Shown: positions 46,789 through 55,862 of the stretch, piece by piece
How positions within the stretch are numbered: position 1 is the first letter of the stretch
Layout of the letters: every line of letters begins with the position of its first letter
Assembly: GCF_036013975.1 (NCBI RefSeq)
Contig: NZ_CP107904.1
Location: 1,984,001 to 2,048,000 of the forward strand
Direction: 5' to 3'
DNA from: Kitasatospora sp. NBC_00458
Lineage (GTDB): Bacteria > Actinomycetota > Actinomycetes > Streptomycetales > Streptomycetaceae
DNA length: 64,000 bases
Notes under the pieces: generated by a model
Database searches by the model: none
The model's input: only the letters and a program-made list of their open reading frames with translations
What the model was told of the DNA's origin: nothing
Made by a program: the position numbers and the translations under genes

Positions 46789-48060
46789 TCACGCCACCGG
46801 CAGACCGGCGGCCGCCGCGAGCGCGCCGGCCGCCCCCGCGGCGAGCAGGGCGAGCACCACACCCCGCCGGGCCGCGACCAGCCAGAGCAGCGCCCCGGCC
46901 AGGACGCCCCACTGCCAGGCGTGGCCCAGTGCGGCGGCCAGCGGCACGGCCGAACCGGCGATGGCGCCGATCACCGCCGGGCCCGCGCCGGTGAGGAAGT
47001 CCTGCACCCGCCGGTCCGCACGGAGCCGGTCGAAGTGCCGGCCGCCGAGGATCACGAAGAGGAAGGACGGGGCGAAGGCGACCGCCGCCGCCAGCAGCCC
47101 GCCGGCGATCCCGGCGGCCGCGTAGCCGACCACGGCGACGGTCTGCACCACCGGGCCGGGGGTGACCTGGCCGAGGGCGACGGCGTTGAGGAACTGTCCG
47201 TCCGTCATCCAGTGGTGGCGGTTGACCGCGTCGTCCCGCATCAGGGGGATGATCACGAAGCCGCCGCCGTAGGAGAGCGCCCCCACCTTGAACGCCACCC
47301 AGGCCACCGCGCCCAGTCCGCCGAGCGCGGGAAGGCCGACGGCGAGCGGCAGCCCCGCGGCCGGCCCGGTCCGCCGGCCGCCGGAGCGGGGGCCGGACCC
47401 GGGTCCGGAGCGGGAGCGGGAGCGGGGCCGCCCGTCACCGGACCGGGGCCCCTTGTCGCCGGACCGGGCCCCCTTGCCGCCGGGCCGGGAGCGCGGGCCG
47501 GACCGGGCCGCGACCTCGGTCAGCCCTGCCGCGACCAGGACCAGCACCAGCCAGGGCCCGGTGACGATCGCGGCCGCCGCCCCCGCCAGCGCGTACCCGG
47601 TCCAGCGGGCGCGGGCGACCCGCGCCCGGCCGGCGCGGGCGAAGCTGCCGGGGATCAGCGAGGTGGCGGCCTGGACGGCGACCGCCGGCACGGCCGCCCC
47701 GGCCCCGGCGGCCGCCCCGAGCACCCCGGGCGGCGGGTCGCCGGCCAGGAAGAGCACCGCGAGCGCGAGGATCAGCGCCAGCCCCGGGGCGATGAAGCAG
47801 GCCCCGCCGACCAGCGCGCCGGGCGTGCCGCGCAGCCGCCAAGCGGTGAACACCGCCAGTTGGGTGGAGGCCGGACCGGGCAGCAGGTTGGTCGCCGCGA
47901 TGCCGTCCTCGAACTCCTCCGGCGTCAGCCAGCCCCGCCGCTCCACGCAGAGCCGCCGCAGCAGCAGGATGTGCGCGGGCGGCCCGCCGAAGCCGAGCAC
48001 CCCGATCCGGCCCCACTCCCGGGCCAGCACGCCCAGTCCCACCCGACCGGTCACGTCCAC
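46789..48060 (-). CDS. chrA: Chromate transporter (two-domain ChrA)
   Basis: 423 residues from the GTG at 48060 (AGGGGAG 7 nt upstream). Two CHR domains: the N-terminal FGGPPAHILLLRR and NLLPGPASTQLAVF, the C-terminal SYGGGFVIIPLMRDD and ALGQVTPGPVVQT. The halves are joined by an Arg/Gly/Ser-rich hydrophilic linker (about 205-245). Exports chromate or a related oxyanion. Confidence 0.93.
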   Translation of the reverse strand: MDVTGRVGLGVLAREWGRIGVLGFGGPPAHILLLRRLCVERRGWLTPEEFEDGIAATNLLPGPASTQLAVFTAWRLRGTPGALVGGACFIAPGLALILALAVLFLAGDPPPGVLGAAAGAGAAVPAVAVQAATSLIPGSFARAGRARVARARWTGYALAGAAAAIVTGPWLVLVLVAAGLTEVAARSGPRSRPGGKGARSGDKGPRSGDGRPRSRSRSGPGSGPRSGGRRTGPAAGLPLAVGLPALGGLGAVAWVAFKVGALSYGGGFVIIPLMRDDAVNRHHWMTDGQFLNAVALGQVTPGPVVQTVAVVGYAAAGIAGGLLAAAVAFAPSFLFVILGGRHFDRLRADRRVQDFLTGAGPAVIGAIAGSAVPLAAALGHAWQWGVLAGALLWLVAARRGVVLALLAAGAAGALAAAAGLPVA

Positions 48061-48120
48061 GTGCGGCTCCCCTGCTCGACGGCGGCGTGACGATACCCGA
48101 CGGGGGTTACGGCTCGGCAA

Positions 48121-48135
48121 TGACAACGGTCTCCA
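48121..48135. promoter_or_regulatory. Zur-box candidate upstream of the zinc exporter
   Basis: TGACAACGGTCTCCA matches the TGAAAACGATTTTCA type Zur consensus at 11 of 15 positions, 98 nt before the start of the CDF gene. In S. coelicolor Zur is known to activate the exporter gene zitB from such a site. Confidence 0.5.
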
Positions 48136-48232
48136 GTGCAGCCTTTGGATCTTCGTTCGATCTGAGGTTCACTTCGGTTGCAGGGCAGTTGCGCCCCCTA
48201 CCCCACCCCCGCACGTCCAGGAGAGGACTTCG

Positions 48233-49309
48233 ATGGCCGGGCACGAGCACTCCCACGATGATCATGCTCATGACCAGAAGCAGGCGCACGACGGCCACGC
48301 GCACGGTGCGGGCGGTCACGGCGGTCACGGTGGCCACGGCGGCCACTCGCACGGCGTAGCCGCCGACGCCGACCGCCGCTGGCTGCTCAGCGCGCTCGCG
48401 CTGATCGTGGTGTTCATGGCCGGCGAGGTGGTGGTCGGATTCGCGGCCCACTCGCTGGCGCTGATCTCGGACGCCGCGCACATGCTCACCGACGCCGCCT
48501 CGATCGTGCTCGCCCTGATCGCCATGCGGCTCGCCGCCCGCCCGGCCCGCGGCGGCTACACCTACGGACTCAAGCGCGCGGAGATCCTCTCGGCCCAGGC
48601 CAACGGGGTGACGCTGCTGATCCTCTCCGCCTGGCTCGGCTACGAGGCCGTCACCCGGCTGTTCGAGCCCCCGGAGGTGGCCGGCACGCTGGTGCTGGTC
48701 ACGGCGCTGATCGGGATCGTCGTCAACATCGCCGCCGCCTGGTGCATGTCCAAGGCCAACCGCAGCTCCCTCAACGTCGAGGGCGCCTTCCAGCACGTGC
48801 TCACCGACCTGTACGCGTTCATCGCGACCGCCGTCGCCGGCGTGATCATGGTGACCACCGGCTTCGCCCGCGCCGACTCGATCGCCTCGCTGATCGTGGT
48901 GGCGCTGATGCTCAAGGCCGGCATCGGCCTGGTCCGCGACTCCGGGCGGATCTTCCTGGAGGCCGCCCCGGCGGGCATCGACCCGGACACGGTCGCGGAC
49001 CGGCTGGTCGCCCAGCCGCTGGTGGAGGAGATCCACGACCTGCACATCTGGGAGATCACCTCCAACCAGCCGGCGCTCTCCGCCCACATCCTGGTCACCC
49101 CCGGCGGGGACTGCCACGCCGTCCGCCGCGAACTGCAGCGCAGGCTCGCCGACGAGTACGGGATCTCGCACAGCACGCTCCAGGTCGACCACGTCGGCGA
49201 GGACGAGGCGGGGGCGCTGCTCCAGATCACCACCCCGGGCGACCTCTCCCCCGAGCACTGCGCCGACGCCCACGGCCCCGTCCACCGGGCCGGGCCGCAC
49301 AAGCACTGA
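48233..49309 (+). CDS. CDF-family zinc exporter (ZitB/CzcD-like)
   Basis: 358 residues from the ATG at 48233 (AGGAGAGG upstream). A His/Gly-rich N-terminus (about 2-42) probably binds zinc. Six transmembrane helices follow, with the metal site in TM2 (HSLALISDAAHMLTDA) and TM5 (HVLTDLYAFIA), and a cytosolic C-terminal domain with IHDLHIWEITSNQPALSAH. Moves Zn(II) out in exchange for protons. Confidence 0.94.
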   Translation: MAGHEHSHDDHAHDQKQAHDGHAHGAGGHGGHGGHGGHSHGVAADADRRWLLSALALIVVFMAGEVVVGFAAHSLALISDAAHMLTDAASIVLALIAMRLAARPARGGYTYGLKRAEILSAQANGVTLLILSAWLGYEAVTRLFEPPEVAGTLVLVTALIGIVVNIAAAWCMSKANRSSLNVEGAFQHVLTDLYAFIATAVAGVIMVTTGFARADSIASLIVVALMLKAGIGLVRDSGRIFLEAAPAGIDPDTVADRLVAQPLVEEIHDLHIWEITSNQPALSAHILVTPGGDCHAVRRELQRRLADEYGISHSTLQVDHVGEDEAGALLQITTPGDLSPEHCADAHGPVHRAGPHKH

Positions 49310-49318
49310 GGCCACCGC

Positions 49319-49385
49319 GGCGGACGGCCCGCCGGTTCCGGTACGCGCGGGCCGCGCGCCCACCGGAACCGGCGGGCCGTCCGCC
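49319..49385. terminator. Very strong hairpin after the zinc exporter
   Basis: 24-bp perfect stem (49319-49342 with 49362-49385) around a 19-nt GC-rich loop; also lies just before the leaderless exonuclease promoter. Confidence 0.8.
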
Positions 49386-49405
49386 CGGTACGGCATGATC
49401 GGAGG

Positions 49406-50329
49406 GTGACCGCACCGCGACTGATGCTGCTCGACTCCGCCAGCCTCTACTTCCGCGCCTACTTCGGCGTCCCGGACTCCCTGCGCTCCCCGCAGGGCGA
49501 GCCGGTCAACGCCGTCCGGGGCCTGCTGGACTTCATCGCCCGACTGGTCCACGACCACCGGCCCGACCAGCTGGTCGCGTGCATGGACGCCGACTGGCGC
49601 CCGCAGTGGCGGGTGGACCTGATCCCCTCCTACAAGACGCACCGGCTCGCCGAGGCGGCCGAGGACGGCGAGGAGGAGGTGCCGGACACGCTCGCGCCTC
49701 AGGTCCCCGTGATCGAGCAGGTGCTGGACGCGCTCGGCATCGCCCGGATCGGCTCCCCCGGCTACGAGGCCGACGACGTGATCGGCACCCTGACCGCCCG
49801 CGCCACCGGCCCGGTCCAGATCGTGACCGGCGACCGCGACCTCTTCCAGCTGGTGGACGACGCCCGGGAGATCACCGTGCTCTACCCGGTCAAGGGCATG
49901 GGCAACCTCCAGGTCACCGACGACGCCCTGCTGCGGGAGAAGTACGGCGTGAACGGCGCGCAGTACGCGGACATGGCCGCCCTGCGCGGCGACGCCAGCG
50001 ACGGCCTGCCGGGCGTCAAGGGCATCGGCGAGAAGACGGCCGCCCAGCTGATCCACGAGTACGGCGACCTGGCCGGCATCCGGGCCGCCGCGCTCGACGT
50101 GGGCTCGAAGCTGACCCCGGCCCGGCGCCGCAACCTGGTCGAGGGCTCCGCCTACCTGGACGTGGCCCCGACCGTGGTCCGGGTCGCCTCCGACGCACCG
50201 CTGCCCGACTTCGACCCGGCCCTCCCCGCCGAGCCGCTCGACCCGATGACCCTGGAGGAGCTCTCCGCCCGCTGGGGCCTCGGCACCTCCCTGGAGCGCG
50301 TCCTGGAGACCCTGGCCGCCACCCGCTGA
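49406..50329 (+). CDS. 5'-3' exonuclease (PolI N-domain / flap-type)
   Basis: 307 residues, GTG at 49406, with CATGAT 6 nt upstream suggesting leaderless transcription. PIN-like active site residues in LMLLDSASLYFRAYFG, YEADDVIGT and GDRDLFQLV; the H3TH DNA-binding motif GVKGIGEKTAAQLI. A stand-alone version of the exonuclease domain of DNA polymerase I, as found in many actinobacteria; removes RNA primers or flaps. Confidence 0.93.
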   Translation: MTAPRLMLLDSASLYFRAYFGVPDSLRSPQGEPVNAVRGLLDFIARLVHDHRPDQLVACMDADWRPQWRVDLIPSYKTHRLAEAAEDGEEEVPDTLAPQVPVIEQVLDALGIARIGSPGYEADDVIGTLTARATGPVQIVTGDRDLFQLVDDAREITVLYPVKGMGNLQVTDDALLREKYGVNGAQYADMAALRGDASDGLPGVKGIGEKTAAQLIHEYGDLAGIRAAALDVGSKLTPARRRNLVEGSAYLDVAPTVVRVASDAPLPDFDPALPAEPLDPMTLEELSARWGLGTSLERVLETLAATR

Positions 50330-50382
50330 GCCCCACCGGAAGGGGCCCGCCCGCTGAGCCCTCACCCACCCACCTCCCCCCC

Positions 50383-50416
50383 AGAAGGGGCCCGCCGCTT
50401 GCGACGGGCCCCTTCT
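50383..50416 (+). terminator. Terminator after the exonuclease gene
   Basis: 12-bp stem AGAAGGGGCCCG/CGGGCCCCTTCT with 10-nt loop. Confidence 0.8.
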
Positions 50417-50480
50417 GCCTTCTCGGGCAGCCTTTCGCCCGAATCGACTTTGGATCAACATGAACTCTTGACCGCCATCT

Positions 50481-50497
50481 ACTTTGCGATGCAAAGT
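50481..50497. promoter_or_regulatory. Operator palindrome upstream of the membrane protein / HTH pair
   Basis: ACTTTGC-GAT-GCAAAGT, a perfect 7+7 inverted repeat just after a TTGACC -35 hexamer (50468-50473). The HTH protein encoded as the second gene is the natural candidate to bind it (autoregulation). Confidence 0.6.
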
Positions 50498-50596
50498 TCG
50501 TGTGTCCGGGAGGTCCCGGAGGCGGAACGGCACCGCACGCCGCTCCGCCGGGGCGGCCGCGCGACCCGCGCGGCGCACGCGAACGAGGGGTGGAGC

Positions 50597-51418
50597 ATGG
50601 AACCGGTGGGAACGGTCGGAACGGAGACGGCGGCCGACGCGGCACGGTTGCTGGCCGACGCGGAAGGACTGCGGGCACGGACCCGCACCAGGCTGGGCGG
50701 ATCGGGCGTACCGCTGCTGCTCTTCGGCACGCTCGCGCTCCTGGCCGCGCCGGTCGCCCGGCACGCCTTCAACTTCGGCTCCACCGCGCGGAGCCTGATC
50801 TCCTACCCGGCCTTCGCCTACGCGGAGCTCACCGGGCTCTGCGTCAGCCACAGCGCGGGCGGCGGCTGCGAGGCGGACGAGTTCGTCGGCTCGACCGTCC
50901 GCTTCCTCGCCTGGGGCTCCTGGTACGCGCTGCTGCCGCTGGCCTGGCTGGGCCTGGCCCGCTGGTACCGGCTGCGCGGCGAGGAGCGCGGCGTCGTCCC
51001 CCACCGGGCCGGGTGGCTCGGCTCCGTCGCCCTCGGGAGCACCGTCGTCATCGCGGTCCTGGTGCTGCTGATCACCATGCGCCGGCAGAACCTCTTCCTG
51101 ACCCTGCTGGGGAACAACTACGCCTCGCCCTGGTACCTGGTCGGCATCGGCCTGGTGGCCCTCGGCGTCACCGAACGCGACCGGGTCGTCGCCTTCGCCG
51201 GCCTCGCCCATGCCCTGCTGCTCACCGCCTACCTGGCCGCGCCGTGGGGCAGTTCACTGCTGCCGTGGGTCCGGTCGGACGGCTCGGCGTGGATCGACGG
51301 CCCCCAGCCGAAGGCCCTGCTGCTCGCAGCGGTCCTGCTGGTAGCCGGTGCCGCCCAGTGGCGGGCCGCACGCACCCGGACGGCGGGCGGCAGGGCATCG
51401 AGTACGGTCACGGCATGA
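50597..51418 (+). CDS. Polytopic membrane protein, unknown function
   Basis: 273 residues from the ATG at 50597. A short cytosolic helix (about 10-35) precedes about six transmembrane segments (near 38-55, 112-128, 143-160, 178-196, 200-218, 240-255). No family recognised. It overlaps the downstream HTH gene by ATGA; such pairs commonly respond to the same signal. Confidence 0.8.
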   Translation: MEPVGTVGTETAADAARLLADAEGLRARTRTRLGGSGVPLLLFGTLALLAAPVARHAFNFGSTARSLISYPAFAYAELTGLCVSHSAGGGCEADEFVGSTVRFLAWGSWYALLPLAWLGLARWYRLRGEERGVVPHRAGWLGSVALGSTVVIAVLVLLITMRRQNLFLTLLGNNYASPWYLVGIGLVALGVTERDRVVAFAGLAHALLLTAYLAAPWGSSLLPWVRSDGSAWIDGPQPKALLLAAVLLVAGAAQWRAARTRTAGGRASSTVTA

Positions 51419-51819
51419 ACGATGCGGAGGCGCCCGCCGGAACCGGCGGCGCGGATCAGGACACGGCCGAGCGGCCGCACCCGACCCTGGACCTGGACGA
51501 CACCGTCCACCAGCGGGTCCGGCTCGGCGTCCTGACCGTCGCCCGCGAGGCCGAGAGCGTCGAGTTCGGCTTCCTCAAGCAGGAGCTGGGCCTCACCGAC
51601 GGCAACCTGTCGCGGCACCTCAAGGTCCTGGAGGACTCCGGCCTGATCGCGGTGAACAAGGGCTACGCCGGCCGCCGCCCGCGCACCTGGATCACCCTCA
51701 CCGCGCAGGGCGCCCAGGCCCTGGACCGCGAACTGCGCGCCCTGCGCGAACTCGTCCGCCGCCTCGAAGCCGCCGGCGCGGCGAAACCCGCCGAAGCCCC
51801 GGGACAGCCCCCCGCCTAG
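51415..51819 (+). CDS. Winged-helix regulator (MarR/ArsR-like HTH_27 type)
   Basis: 134 residues from the ATG at 51415, coupled to the upstream gene. The wHTH is VHQRVRLGVLTVAREAESVE then FLKQELGLTDGNLSRHLKVL, LEDSGLIAVNKGYAGRRPRTW (wing). This is the compact type that pairs with a membrane protein and binds TACTTTG...CAAAGTA-like sites, matching the palindrome at 50481-50497. The C-terminus is Ala/Pro-rich. Confidence 0.88.
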   Translation: MNDAEAPAGTGGADQDTAERPHPTLDLDDTVHQRVRLGVLTVAREAESVEFGFLKQELGLTDGNLSRHLKVLEDSGLIAVNKGYAGRRPRTWITLTAQGAQALDRELRALRELVRRLEAAGAAKPAEAPGQPPA

Positions 51820-51939
51820 GAAGACGACCCGGCCGGCACCCCGCACCGAGGCCCCGGACCACCGACCGGCCCGGCCCCGGCCGGCTTTCCGCACACGCAG
51901 TGACGCGCCTCTCCCCAGCGCTCACACAGGCGAGACCGT

Positions 51940-51979
51940 CCGCGGCCTACCCCGAGCGGTTCTCGGGATAGGCCGCGGC
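51940..51979. terminator. Hairpin 1 in the convergent gap
   Basis: CCGCGGCCTA-CCCGAG pairs with CTCGGG-TAGGCCGCGG with one mismatch, 6-nt loop. Confidence 0.65.
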
Positions 51980-52146
51980 TGCCTGCTGTCCGGCGACCCT
52001 GCTCGCGCAGCCGCCGGATCCGGCCTTCGGCAGAGGGACCGGCACCACCGTGCGCAGGAAGTCGGACCGGCCGACCTCCTGTGCACGCCCCACGTTCGCC
52101 CGGGAGCTCAGAGGCTGAACAGTGAGGGGCGGAAGGCTGGGAGTCG

Positions 52147-52179
52147 GGCGGCCCTCGCTCGGGTCGAGCGAGGGCCGCC
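52147..52179. terminator. Hairpin 2 in the convergent gap
   Basis: 15-bp perfect stem GGCGGCCCTCGCTCG/CGAGCGAGGGCCGCC, 3-nt loop. Confidence 0.65.
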
Positions 52180-52275
52180 GAGAGCAGGGCCCATCAGTCC
52201 GGACGTTCCCGGGCGACGGCCTGCGGCTGTGCAGGGGGAAGGGCACCCTGAGCGCAGGAACAGCCCGGACAGCAG

Positions 52276-52313
52276 GGTGCCGGCCTTCGAGACGGGTCTC
52301 GAAGGCCGGCACC
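52276..52313 (-). terminator. Hairpin 3, helicase terminator
   Basis: 17-bp perfect stem (52276-52292 with 52297-52313), 4-nt loop CGGG, 20 bp past the helicase stop. Confidence 0.75.
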
Positions 52314-52332
52314 AGAACTTCGAGCGCCGGGG

Positions 52333-55221
52333 TCAGCTCACCGAGGAGTAGGCGATGATGCCGCGGCGCAGGCCGTCGACCGCCTTGCGGGCGGTCTTGC
52401 GCAGTTCGGCGTCCTCGCCCGCGGCGTCCTGGATCTGGCCGAGCACGTCGATCAGCTGCTTGGTCCAGCGGACGAAGTCGCCGGCCGGCATGTCGGCGTC
52501 GCGCAGGACCTGGTCCAGCGAGTGGCCGAGGGCCCAGCGGTAGGCGGCCCAGGCGAAGCCGAGGTCCGGCTCGCGCTGGCCCACGCCCTCCGCGGTGTTG
52601 ATCCGGTGCTGCTCCTCCAGGGCGTCGAGGTGGCCCCAGATCCGGACCATCTGGCCGAGCGCCTCCTTCGCGCCGCCCTCGGGGACCCGGGGGGCGGTGG
52701 CGTCGTCGGACTGGCGGGACTCGTAGACCAGCGCCGAGGCGCAGGCGGCGAGTTCGGCGGCGGCGAGGCCGCTCCAGACGCCCTCGCGAATGCACTCGGA
52801 GGCGAGCAGGTCGAGTTCGCCGTACAGCCGGCCGAGCCGCTTGCCGTCGTCGGTGACGGTGTCGCCGCTGAGGTAGCCGAGGTCGGTGAGCAGCCCGCAG
52901 ACGCGGTCGAAGGTGCGCGCGATGGTGTGGGTGCGGGAGCGCATCTTGCGCTCCAGCATCTCGGTGTCCCGGTGCAGCCGGTGGTAGCGCTCGGACCAGC
53001 GGGCGTGGTCCTCGCGCTCGTCGCAGCCGTGGCAGGGGTGCTGGCGCAGGACGGCGCGGAGCCGGGTGATCTCGGGGTCGTCGGCGGCGGCCGCGCGGCC
53101 CTTGCGGAACCGCTCGGGCTCCAGGTGGCCGGCCTTGGTGCGCAGCGCGGAGGCGAGGTCGCGCCGGGACTGCGGGCTGCGCGGGTTGAACGACTTGGGG
53201 ATGCGCAGCCGGTCCATGGCGACGACCGGGTGCGGGAAGTCGATCATGGCGAGCCGCTTGACCTGCCGCTCGGCGGTGAGCACCACCGGGCGCGGCCCGT
53301 CCTGGTAGTCGGGGTGGCGGGGGCCGCCCCGGGGCGAGCGGCTGACCGGCGGCAGGCCCGGGTCGAGGACGAGGGCGAGGCCGGCGAACTTGCCGGTGGG
53401 GACGTGGATGACGTCGCCGGGCTTGAGCTGCTCGATCGACTCGACGGCGGCGGCGCGGCGCTGGCTGCTGCCCTCGCGGGCGAGGTCGTTCTCGCGGTCC
53501 TTGAGCTGCCGGCGCAGGCCCATGTACTCGTCGAAGTCGCCGAGGTGGCAGGTCATGGACTCGCGGTAGCCGTCCAGGCCCTCCTCGTTGCGCTGGACCT
53601 GGCGGGCGATGCCGACCACCGAGCGGTCGGCCTGGAACTGCGCGAAGGACGTCTCCAGCAGTTCGCGGGAGCGGTGCCGGCCGAACTGGGAGACCAGGTT
53701 GACGGCCATGTTGTAGGACGGCCGGAACGAGGACTTCAGGGGGTAGGTGCGGGTGCCGGCCAGGCCGGCGAGCGCCTCGGGGTCGAGGCCGCGCTGCCAG
53801 AGCACGACGGCGTGGCCCTCGATGTCGATGCCGCGCCGGCCGGCCCGGCCGGTGAGCTGGGTGTACTCACCGGGGGTGATGTCGGCGTGGGTCTCGCCGT
53901 TCCACTTGACCAGCTTCTCCATGACCACCGAGCGGGCAGGCATGTTGATGCCGAGCGCCAGGGTCTCGGTCGCGAAGACGGCCTTGACGAGGCCCTTCAC
54001 GAAGAGCTCCTCGACGACCTCCTTGAACCGGGGCAGCATCCCGGCGTGGTGGGCGGCGATGCCGCGCTCCAGCCCGTCCAGCCACTCGAAGTAGCCGAGG
54101 ACGTGCAGGTCCTCGTCCGGGATGTCGGCGCAGCGCTCCTCGACGATGGCGCGGACCCGGCCGCGGTCGCCCTCCTTGTTGAGCCGCAGGCCGGAGGAGA
54201 GGCACTGCTGGACGGCGGCCTCGCAGCCGGCCCGGCTGAAGATGAAGGTGATGGCGGGCAGCAGGCCCTCGGAGTCGAGCCGGTCGATGACGTCGACGCG
54301 GCCGGGCGTCCAGACCTTGCCGGGGCGGCCGTTCGGCATGGAGCGGCCGCGGCCGCGGCCGAACCGGTCGCGCGGGTTGCGGTCCAGCTCGGAGCGGGCG
54401 AGGCGGACCAGCTCGGGGTTGACGGCCTTGGCCGGGTTGCGCGGGGCGTCCTTGGGGCGGCCGTCGCGGTCCGGGTTGGCGAACAGGTCGTACATCCGGT
54501 TGCCGGCCATCACGTGCTGCCAGAGCGGGACGGGCCGGGTCTCGGAGACGATGACCTTGGTGCCGCCGCGCACGGTGTCCAGCCAGTCGCCGAACTCCTC
54601 GGCGTTGGAGACGGTGGCGGAGAGGGAGACCAGGGTCACCGACTCGGGGAGGTGGATGATGACCTCCTCCCAGACGGCGCCGCGGAAGCGGTCGGCGAGG
54701 TAGTGGACCTCGTCCATGACCACGTAGCCGAGGCCGTCGAGGGTGCTGGAGCCCGCGTAGAGCATGTTGCGGAGCACCTCGGTGGTCATCACCACGACCG
54801 GGGCGTCGCCGTTGACGGTGTTGTCGCCGGTGAGCAGGCCGACCTTGGCCGCGCCGTAGCGCTTGACCAGGTCCCCGTACTTCTGGTTTGAGAGCGCCTT
54901 GATCGGCGTGGTGTAGAAGCACTTGCGCCCGCCCTGGAGGGCGAGGTGGACGGCGAACTCGCCGACGATGGTCTTGCCGGAGCCGGTGGGCGCGGCGACC
55001 AGGACGCCCTCGCCCGCCTCCAGGGTCCGGCAGGCCTCCAGCTGGAAGTCGTCCAGCGGGAAGTCGTAGAGCTGCTGGAAGCCGTACAGGGCGGTGGCCT
55101 GCTCCTTGGCCCGCGCGCGGAAGGCCGCGTACGCCTCGGCAGGGTTGAGCTCCCGGTCGTCGGAGGGCTCGGGCTCAGGGTTGTTCATCGCCGTCCGGGG
55201 GTCGTTGGTGTGATCTCGCAT
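52333..55221 (-). CDS. Ski2/Mtr4-like DEAD/DEAH RNA helicase
   Basis: 962 residues from the ATG at 55221; a TAACCT hexamer about 10 nt upstream and no ribosome-binding site suggest a leaderless transcript. The ATG at 55188 is an alternative. Motif I APTGSGKT, motif Ia TTPIKALSNQKY, motif II MDEVHYLADR, motif III LSATVSN and motif VI QLTGRAGRRGID are complete. A long C-terminal DSHCT-type helical region (about 780-950) follows, as in Ski2/Mtr4/Dob1 proteins. Actinobacterial members are thought to unwind structured RNA for decay. Confidence 0.95.
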   Translation of the reverse strand: MRDHTNDPRTAMNNPEPEPSDDRELNPAEAYAAFRARAKEQATALYGFQQLYDFPLDDFQLEACRTLEAGEGVLVAAPTGSGKTIVGEFAVHLALQGGRKCFYTTPIKALSNQKYGDLVKRYGAAKVGLLTGDNTVNGDAPVVVMTTEVLRNMLYAGSSTLDGLGYVVMDEVHYLADRFRGAVWEEVIIHLPESVTLVSLSATVSNAEEFGDWLDTVRGGTKVIVSETRPVPLWQHVMAGNRMYDLFANPDRDGRPKDAPRNPAKAVNPELVRLARSELDRNPRDRFGRGRGRSMPNGRPGKVWTPGRVDVIDRLDSEGLLPAITFIFSRAGCEAAVQQCLSSGLRLNKEGDRGRVRAIVEERCADIPDEDLHVLGYFEWLDGLERGIAAHHAGMLPRFKEVVEELFVKGLVKAVFATETLALGINMPARSVVMEKLVKWNGETHADITPGEYTQLTGRAGRRGIDIEGHAVVLWQRGLDPEALAGLAGTRTYPLKSSFRPSYNMAVNLVSQFGRHRSRELLETSFAQFQADRSVVGIARQVQRNEEGLDGYRESMTCHLGDFDEYMGLRRQLKDRENDLAREGSSQRRAAAVESIEQLKPGDVIHVPTGKFAGLALVLDPGLPPVSRSPRGGPRHPDYQDGPRPVVLTAERQVKRLAMIDFPHPVVAMDRLRIPKSFNPRSPQSRRDLASALRTKAGHLEPERFRKGRAAAADDPEITRLRAVLRQHPCHGCDEREDHARWSERYHRLHRDTEMLERKMRSRTHTIARTFDRVCGLLTDLGYLSGDTVTDDGKRLGRLYGELDLLASECIREGVWSGLAAAELAACASALVYESRQSDDATAPRVPEGGAKEALGQMVRIWGHLDALEEQHRINTAEGVGQREPDLGFAWAAYRWALGHSLDQVLRDADMPAGDFVRWTKQLIDVLGQIQDAAGEDAELRKTARKAVDGLRRGIIAYSSVS

Positions 55222-55304
55222 CTCAGCCAGAGGTTACCCGGCAGGACTGACATCGATAGCACCGTTTTTCCCGGCCGTCGGATCAGATCTCTCTCACATC
55301 CATA

Positions 55305-55322
55305 GTTGCAAATGTCTTCAAC
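55305..55322. promoter_or_regulatory. Imperfect inverted repeat upstream of the Roadblock/ArsR pair
   Basis: GTTGCAAATGTCTTCAAC, six of nine pairs symmetric, in an AT-rich pocket 130 nt before the first gene. It could be the ArsR operator. Confidence 0.35.
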
Positions 55323-55450
55323 TGATCGGAAAGGCGTCGACTTCGAAAGTCTCCGGTCATCCCCGGTGCCAGGCCGTCCGGCCTGCCTACATTCGGTGTC
55401 GCGGCCGGCACCCACCGTCCGCATCCACCGGACGCACGGGAGGAAAGACG

Positions 55451-55825
55451 ATGGCGAACCTGGAGACCTCGCTCAAGGAGGCCATGGCGATCGACGGCGC
55501 GATCGGCGTCGCCCTGGTCGACTACGGCAGCGGCATGGCGCTCGGCACCCTCGGCGACGGCGGCGAACTGGACCTCAACGTCGCCGCCGCCGGCAACACC
55601 GACGTGGTCCGGGCCAAGATGCGGGCGATGGAGCTGCTCAACCTGCACGACAACGAGATCGAGGACATCCTGGTCAGCCTCACCAGCCAGTACCACCTGG
55701 TCCGCCCGCTCACCACGCAGAGCGGCCGGGGACTGTTCCTCTTCCTCGCGCTCAACCGCAACCGCGCCAACCTGGCCATGGCCCGCCACCAGCTGAAGCG
55801 GATCGAGGTCACGCTGGAGATCTGA
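55451..55825 (+). CDS. Small Roadblock/LC7-like protein
   Basis: 124 residues from the ATG at 55451 (GGGAGGAAAG upstream). Sequence AIDGAIGVALVDYGSGMALGT, then LNVAAAGNTDVVRAKMRAM and HLVRPLTTQSGRGLFLFLAL, follows the alternating strand-helix pattern of Roadblock-fold proteins (best guess; no catalytic residues). It precedes an ArsR regulator by 37 bp in an apparent two-gene operon. Confidence 0.72.
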   Translation: MANLETSLKEAMAIDGAIGVALVDYGSGMALGTLGDGGELDLNVAAAGNTDVVRAKMRAMELLNLHDNEIEDILVSLTSQYHLVRPLTTQSGRGLFLFLALNRNRANLAMARHQLKRIEVTLEI

Positions 55826-55862
55826 GGAACCGGAACGGACTGCACACCAGGGAGGGAGCGCT

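Larger units (their letters stand above)
51820..52332. other. 513-bp convergent gap with three large hairpins
   Basis: No gene supported; open frames are compositional. It holds three separate long hairpins at 51940-51979, 52147-52179 and 52276-52313, more than two convergent genes need. Confidence 0.6.
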
